From: Sphingomonas sp. PsM26
Lineage (GTDB): Bacteria > Pseudomonadota > Alphaproteobacteria > Sphingomonadales > Sphingomonadaceae
Assembly (NCBI GenBank): GCA_030433805.1
Contig: JARUXA010000015.1
Span: forward strand, 87,302-151,301
Length of the DNA: 64,000 nt
Reading direction: 5' to 3'
Both the position numbers and the translations under genes were made by a program. The notes below the pieces were generated by a model. That model was not told where the DNA came from. It was given only the letters and a program-made list of their open reading frames with translations, and did not search any database. Below, one piece after another: positions 60,685-64,000 of the stretch (position 1 is the stretch's first letter; each line of letters begins with the position of its first letter).

Positions 60685-61694
60685 CAGAGGAACTTGCCCA
60701 TTGCCCCCGCGGTGTCGATCATGCGGTTCGAGAAGCCCCACTCATTGTCGTACCAGCTGACGACGCGAACGAGCTTGCCGTCGAGCACGCTGGTCTCAAG
60801 GCTGTCGATCGTCGACGACGCCGGCGTGTGGACGATGTCGATCGAAACCAAAGGCTCGTCCGAATACACCAGCACACCCTTGAGCGGACCGCTTTCGGAT
60901 GCTGCCTTGAGGATCGCGTTGACCTCTTCCTTGGTCGTGTCGCGCTTCGGCATGAAGGTCAGGTCGACCAAGCTGCCGTCCGGCACCGGAACGCGGATCG
61001 CCGACCCGTCGAGCCGGCCCTTGAGCTCGGGCAGAACCTCGCCGACCGCGCGGGCAGCACCGGTGGTGGTCGGGATCATCGACATGGCGGCGGCACGCGC
61101 GCGGCGCAGATCGGGGTGGATCTGGTCGAGGATCTTCTGGTCGTTGGTATAGGCGTGGACCGTCGTCATCAGGCCGCGCTCGATCCCGATCGAATCGTTG
61201 AGCACCTTGGCGACCGGCGCGAGGCAGTTGGTCGTGCACGAAGCGTTCGAGACGATCGTGTGCCCGGCTTCGAGCTTGTCGTGGTTGACGCCGTAGACGA
61301 CCGTCAGGTCGACGCCCTTGCCCGGTGCCGAGATCAGCACGCGCTTGGCGCCCGCGTCGATATGCTTCTGGCAGCTCTCGCGATCGGTGAAGAAGCCGGT
61401 GCATTCGAGCACGATGTCGATGCCCTGCTCGGCGTGCGGCAAATTGGCGGGGTCACGCTCGGCGGTGACGCGGATGCGCTTGCCGTCGACGACCAGGTCG
61501 TTGCCCTCGGCCGAGACTTCGCCCGGATAGCGGCCGTGGACCGAATCGCGGCTGAACAGCCACGCGTTCGACTTGGCGTCGGCGAGATCGTTGATCGTGA
61601 CGAGCTCGAGCCCGCAGTCGGCGCGTTCGAGAATGGCGCGGGCGACGAGGCGACCGATGCGCCCGAAACCGTTGATCGCTACCTTGACCGTCAT
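60684..61694 (-). CDS. gap: Glyceraldehyde-3-phosphate dehydrogenase
   Basis: Glycolytic enzyme of 336 residues. [17 protein letters not shown] is the NAD site, [15 protein letters not shown] carries the catalytic Cys, and [13 protein letters not shown] closes the protein. First gene of gap-MOSC-pgk; the two core enzymes are next to each other in the pathway. Upstream is a 169-bp divergent gap. Confidence 0.97.
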   Translation of the reverse strand: MTVKVAINGFGRIGRLVARAILERADCGLELVTINDLADAKSNAWLFSRDSVHGRYPGEVSAEGNDLVVDGKRIRVTAERDPANLPHAEQGIDIVLECTGFFTDRESCQKHIDAGAKRVLISAPGKGVDLTVVYGVNHDKLEAGHTIVSNASCTTNCLAPVAKVLNDSIGIERGLMTTVHAYTNDQKILDQIHPDLRRARAAAMSMIPTTTGAARAVGEVLPELKGRLDGSAIRVPVPDGSLVDLTFMPKRDTTKEEVNAILKAASESGPLKGVLVYSDEPLVSIDIVHTPASSTIDSLETSVLDGKLVRVVSWYDNEWGFSNRMIDTAGAMGKFL

Positions 61695-61829
61695 CGTGAT
61701 GCGCTCCTCAAGCTTGTGCCGGGCGCGGCCACGGGCCAGCGCCGACTCTTATTGGACGTGCGCGTCTTTGCGGGGCGCAAGCGGGCGCGTCAACCGCCCG
61801 GCATGACGCAAACACGTCACAAATGCGCC

Positions 61830-61857
61830 TTGTCGCGGCGCTGCGCCATGCTATCTC
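61830..61857 (+). promoter_or_regulatory. Likely leaderless promoter before the zapA-adjacent coiled-coil gene
   Basis: TTGTCG and TATCTC are 16 bases apart and the -10 ends six bases before the ATG, so transcription should start at the A of ATG. No Shine-Dalgarno precedes this ATG. Confidence 0.4.
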
Positions 61858-61863
61858 GCGACG

Positions 61864-62184
61864 ATGGCAGACCCCACCGCCACCCAGGCACCCCCAGCAC
61901 TATCCCCCGAAGACGCGCAAAGGATCTTGATCGATCGCATCGAGGATGCGCTCACGCGGATCGACGTCGCAACGCGCAAGCGCGTGGACGACATGACCCG
62001 AATGGAGCAGCGTCACGACGTGTTGCGCGACAGGATGACCCAGGCGATCACGACGCTCGACACGGTCCTTGCCGCAGCGGATGCCGCCAACGCGGCTGAA
62101 GCCGAGGCCGAGGCCGAGGCTGGGGCTGATGGCGACGCCGAAAGCGATGACGACAGGACTGTCGACAAGGGGGGAGACGCCTGA
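61864..62184 (+). CDS. Small coiled-coil protein upstream of zapA
   Basis: A 106-residue protein: a helical N-terminal half (IDRIEDALTRIDVATRKRVD and RMTQAITTLDTVLA) followed by an Ala-Glu repeat tail (NAAEAEAEAEAGADGDAES). Occurs in many alphaproteobacteria before zapA; role unknown, possibly ZapA-associated (inference). Its stop overlaps the zapA start by one base. Confidence 0.72.
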   Translation: MADPTATQAPPALSPEDAQRILIDRIEDALTRIDVATRKRVDDMTRMEQRHDVLRDRMTQAITTLDTVLAAADAANAAEAEAEAEAGADGDAESDDDRTVDKGGDA

Positions 62185-62483
62185 TGGCCGAGGTTACGCT
62201 CACGATCGGCACGCGCCGTCATACCGTCGCCTGCCCCGACGGGCAGGAAGAACACCTCCGCCGCCTCGGTGCGATGCTCGCCAGCAAATATGAGGTCGCG
62301 GAACGCGCCTCGGCCGGACTGAGCGGGGAGCGCACGATGCTGTTCATCGCGCTGATGCTCGCCGATGCGCTCGACGAGGCCGATCGCCGCCCCGCGGTCG
62401 CCCCGGCGATCAATACCGACGAAGTCCTGCTCGGGCTGGTGGCCGAGCAACTCGAATTGCTCGCGCACCGGCTTGAGCAATAG
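62184..62483 (+). CDS. zapA: Cell division protein ZapA
   Basis: FtsZ-ring stabiliser, 99 residues. The N-terminal EVTLTIGTRRHTVACPDGQE strand region and LRRLGAMLASKYEVAERAS, then the coiled-coil C-terminal helix ending VAEQLELLAHRLEQ. The -35 of the 6S RNA promoter lies within its last codons. Confidence 0.9.
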   Translation: MAEVTLTIGTRRHTVACPDGQEEHLRRLGAMLASKYEVAERASAGLSGERTMLFIALMLADALDEADRRPAVAPAINTDEVLLGLVAEQLELLAHRLEQ

Positions 62484-62501
62484 GACGCGAGCGCCTATAT
62501 C
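62473..62501 (+). promoter_or_regulatory. Promoter of 6S RNA
   Basis: TTGAGC (inside the end of zapA) and TATATC are 17 bases apart; the predicted start is at about 62507, where the 6S closing stem begins. Confidence 0.6.
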
Positions 62502-62505
62502 CATC

Positions 62506-62668
62506 GGTGGCGGGCACTGCCCGGTACGAGCCTTTATTATCCCTGAGGCTATTCTTCATCCAAGGGGGTTGTCCCTGCCCGGGCCCTGGCCCGACGCACA
62601 TGATCCCCACCTGACGTACCGTGCGTCAGAGGATAACCCGGCACACGGCCACGGCGGTCCCGCCACCC
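62506..62668 (+). ncRNA. ssrS: 6S RNA
   Basis: A transcript of about 163 nt whose ends pair: GGTGGCGGG with CCCGCCACC, extended inward by ACTGCC/GGCGGT around a long bulged stem. 6S RNA binds the sigma-70 RNA polymerase holoenzyme. The zapA-6S-folate cyclo-ligase order is the classical location of ssrS across proteobacteria, which supports the call more than primary sequence can. End position approximate. Confidence 0.8.
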
Positions 62669-62732
62669 GCTTATTGTAATTGCGTCCGTCCGCGTCGATG
62701 AGGGCTTCGAGGCAGGTGAGCGCGAGCCGCGA

Positions 62733-62785
62733 CCACGCCGTCGCAATGACAGCGCCCACGCCGTCGCAATGACAGCGCCCACGCC
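62733..62785. repeat. 23-bp tandem repeat, about 2.3 copies
   Basis: The unit begins CCACGCCGTCGC and ends AGCGC; two exact copies and part of a third. Between the 6S RNA and a family B repeat. Confidence 0.85.
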
Positions 62786-62793
62786 ACCACAAC

Positions 62794-62889
62794 CGTCATC
62801 CTGAACTCGTTTCAGGATCCACCGTGCCGCCAATCCTGCGGCCGGAGAGCGCGCACCACGGTGGACCCTGAAACAAGTTCAGGGTGACG
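62794..62889. repeat. Paired palindromic repeat, family B copy 3
   Basis: CGTCATCCTGAACTCGTTTC plus AGGATCCACCG faces CGGTGGACCCTGAAACAAGT plus TCAGGGTGACG. Confidence 0.85.
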
Positions 62890-62952
62890 GGGTGCGGTGG
62901 GTGGCCGCGACGCTATCGACGCCCGCCGCAGCCTGCGCCTATCACTGGACGG

Positions 62953-63534
62953 ATGACGCCCCCCGCCACCCCCGCAATCGACAAACCCGCGCTCCGCGCT
63001 CGGGTCCGCGCCACGCGCGACGCGTTCCACGCCGCCGCCGCACCCGAACTCAACTCGCCTGCCCCGTTTCTAGCGTTGCTGAGGCCGGCCCTCACCGTCA
63101 CCACTTACATCCCCGTCGGCAGCGAGGCAGACCCCGCCCCGCTCGTCCGCGCCGCCCTGGCCGCGGGATGCCGCATCGCGCTGCCGCACGTCACCACGCG
63201 CGCCGCGCCGATGCGCTTCCTTGCCTGGGATCCGGCGGAGGATCTCCACCCCGGCCCGTTCGGCCTCAGCCAGCCCCATGCCGAATCACTCGCCCTCGCG
63301 CCCGACATCATCCTCACCCCGCTCCTCGCATTCGACGAGAAGCTCGACCGGCTCGGTCAGGGCGCGGGCTATTACGATCGGGCGTTCGCGCAATTCCCGG
63401 ATGCGCTCAGGATCGGGGTTGCGTGGAGCGTGCAACAGGTCGACACCCTGCCGACCGACGCGTGGGACATGCCGCTCCACGCGATCATCACCGAATGCGG
63501 ATGGATCGCCCGACCGATGGACGCAGCACAATGA
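62953..63534 (+). CDS. 5-formyltetrahydrofolate cyclo-ligase
   Basis: ATP-dependent conversion of 5-formyl-THF to 5,10-methenyl-THF, 193 residues (ygfA/fau family). RARVRATRDAF at the N terminus, PVGSEADPAPLVRAALAAG, the TPLLAFDEKLDRLGQGAGYY signature and DR follow. The ATG at 62953 is used; a longer frame overlaps the repeat. Downstream overlap with the DUF2842 gene by four bases. Confidence 0.93.
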   Translation: MTPPATPAIDKPALRARVRATRDAFHAAAAPELNSPAPFLALLRPALTVTTYIPVGSEADPAPLVRAALAAGCRIALPHVTTRAAPMRFLAWDPAEDLHPGPFGLSQPHAESLALAPDIILTPLLAFDEKLDRLGQGAGYYDRAFAQFPDALRIGVAWSVQQVDTLPTDAWDMPLHAIITECGWIARPMDAAQ

Positions 63535-63743
63535 CCCCGAGTTGGCGCAAACCGGTGGGGATGCTCGTGATTCTCGCTGCGGTGACGATCTGGTGCGTAC
63601 TCGCCGCAAGCCTGTCCACCGTTGTGGGTGGATGGCACCCGCTGGTGCAGGCGATCTATTATCTGGTTGCCGGGATTGCCTGGATCTGGGTGCTGCCGCT
63701 CAGGCGCATGCTGGTCTGGATGGAAACCGGGCGCTGGGGCTGA
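63531..63743 (+). CDS. DUF2842 membrane protein
   Basis: A 70-residue protein with two transmembrane helices (MLVILAAVTIWCVLAASLST and VQAIYYLVAGIAWIWVLPLR). The DUF2842 family is alphaproteobacterial and uncharacterised. The ATG overlaps the cyclo-ligase stop (ATGA). Confidence 0.85.
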   Translation: MTPSWRKPVGMLVILAAVTIWCVLAASLSTVVGGWHPLVQAIYYLVAGIAWIWVLPLRRMLVWMETGRWG

Positions 63744-63761
63744 ACGAGCCGAAGCTCATAC

Positions 63762-63791
63762 CGCCATTCCTGCCGCCCAAGGGGCAAGGAA

Positions 63792-63796
<5 letters not shown>
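63762..63796 (+). terminator. Hairpin after DUF2842, overlapping tRNA-Asp 3' end
   Basis: GCCATTCCT and AGGAATGGC pair; the right arm runs into the tRNA-Asp 3' end. No T-tract follows. Weak candidate for plus-strand termination. Confidence 0.3.
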
Positions 63797-63868
<72 letters not shown>

Positions 63869-63946
63869 GCAGATCGGACCGGTTAGGGCCCGAGATACGG
63901 AATATGACACGTTCCACACCACCCTGCACCGAAAATTTCGGAAGGA

Positions 63947-64000
63947 TGGCGCGAGTGACGGGGCTCGAACCCGCGACCTCCGGCGTGACAGGCCGGCGCT
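63947..64000 (-). tRNA. tRNA-Asp (GTC), second copy, cut by the window end
   Basis: The 3' half including the encoded CCA, T-arm and anticodon stem-loop is identical to the first copy 80 bases away. The rest lies beyond the window. Confidence 0.93.

Overview
The window is a 64 kb piece of chromosome from a high-GC alphaproteobacterium, almost certainly a sphingomonad (Sphingomonas or a near relative). Signs are the uniformly high GC, the pckA / chvI-chvG / hprK / rapZ / PTS order, a zapA-6S RNA-folate cyclo-ligase locus, a short HPr kinase, DUF2842 and DUF427 proteins, and dispersed sphingomonad-type palindromic repeats. It is mostly core genome. There is no prophage, no transposase-bearing insertion sequence and no CRISPR array.

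Layout. 0-6.9 kb: the end of mfd, an EAL phosphodiesterase with a broken GGDEF site, moaA-nadK, a GNAT acetyltransferase, ndk and holC. 7-14.3 kb: pepA faces the outer-membrane/ribosome operon lptD-surA-pdxA-rsmA. 14.3-20.2 kb: small membrane and TPR proteins, rsmB, a VOC protein with a WYL regulator, guaB and two small conserved hypotheticals. 20.2-27.1 kb: pckA faces chvI-chvG-hprK-rapZ-EIIA-HPr-rRNA methyltransferase, a carbon and envelope signalling block. 27.4-31.9 kb: der, bamB, a YfgM-like protein and panB. 32-37.9 kb: accessory genes, including a membrane protein/XRE pair, DUF427, an ArsC-like reductase, an AT-rich orphan gene, an acyl-CoA dehydrogenase with its MerR regulator and visible operator, a lipoprotein and hisI. 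38-43.2 kb: purF, an SDR, cfa and phrB. 43.2-43.7 kb: a GxxExxY-family gene inside terminal inverted repeats. 43.7-54.1 kb: a 2-oxoacid:ferredoxin oxidoreductase, a deacetylase-like hydrolase, an esterase, rppH, a peptidase with astA-astB (arginine succinyltransferase pathway), and a GT14 glycosyltransferase. 54.3-58 kb: sulfate assimilation cysD-cysNC-cysQ. 58-64 kb: tRNA-Arg, a lipoprotein, pgk-MOSC-gap, a coiled-coil protein, zapA, 6S RNA, folate cyclo-ligase, DUF2842 and two tRNA-Asp copies.

Best candidates for a second look are: (1) the 463-bp unit with 22-bp inverted ends carrying a PD-(D/E)XK-like GxxExxY gene, placed directly before a photolyase that now starts at TTG; (2) a 95-bp palindromic repeat translated in frame at the N terminus of CysN/CysC, resembling protein-embedded palindromic elements of Rickettsia; (3) an AT-rich HEPN/DUF5677-like orphan; (4) several families of paired palindromic repeats; and (5) regulatory sites that can be read directly, namely a MerR operator across its own promoter, a 6S RNA promoter inside zapA, and a likely leaderless promoter. 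Start codons were re-chosen where a Shine-Dalgarno, signal peptide or overlap with the upstream gene argued for it. All functions are from reading the sequence; no database search was run.
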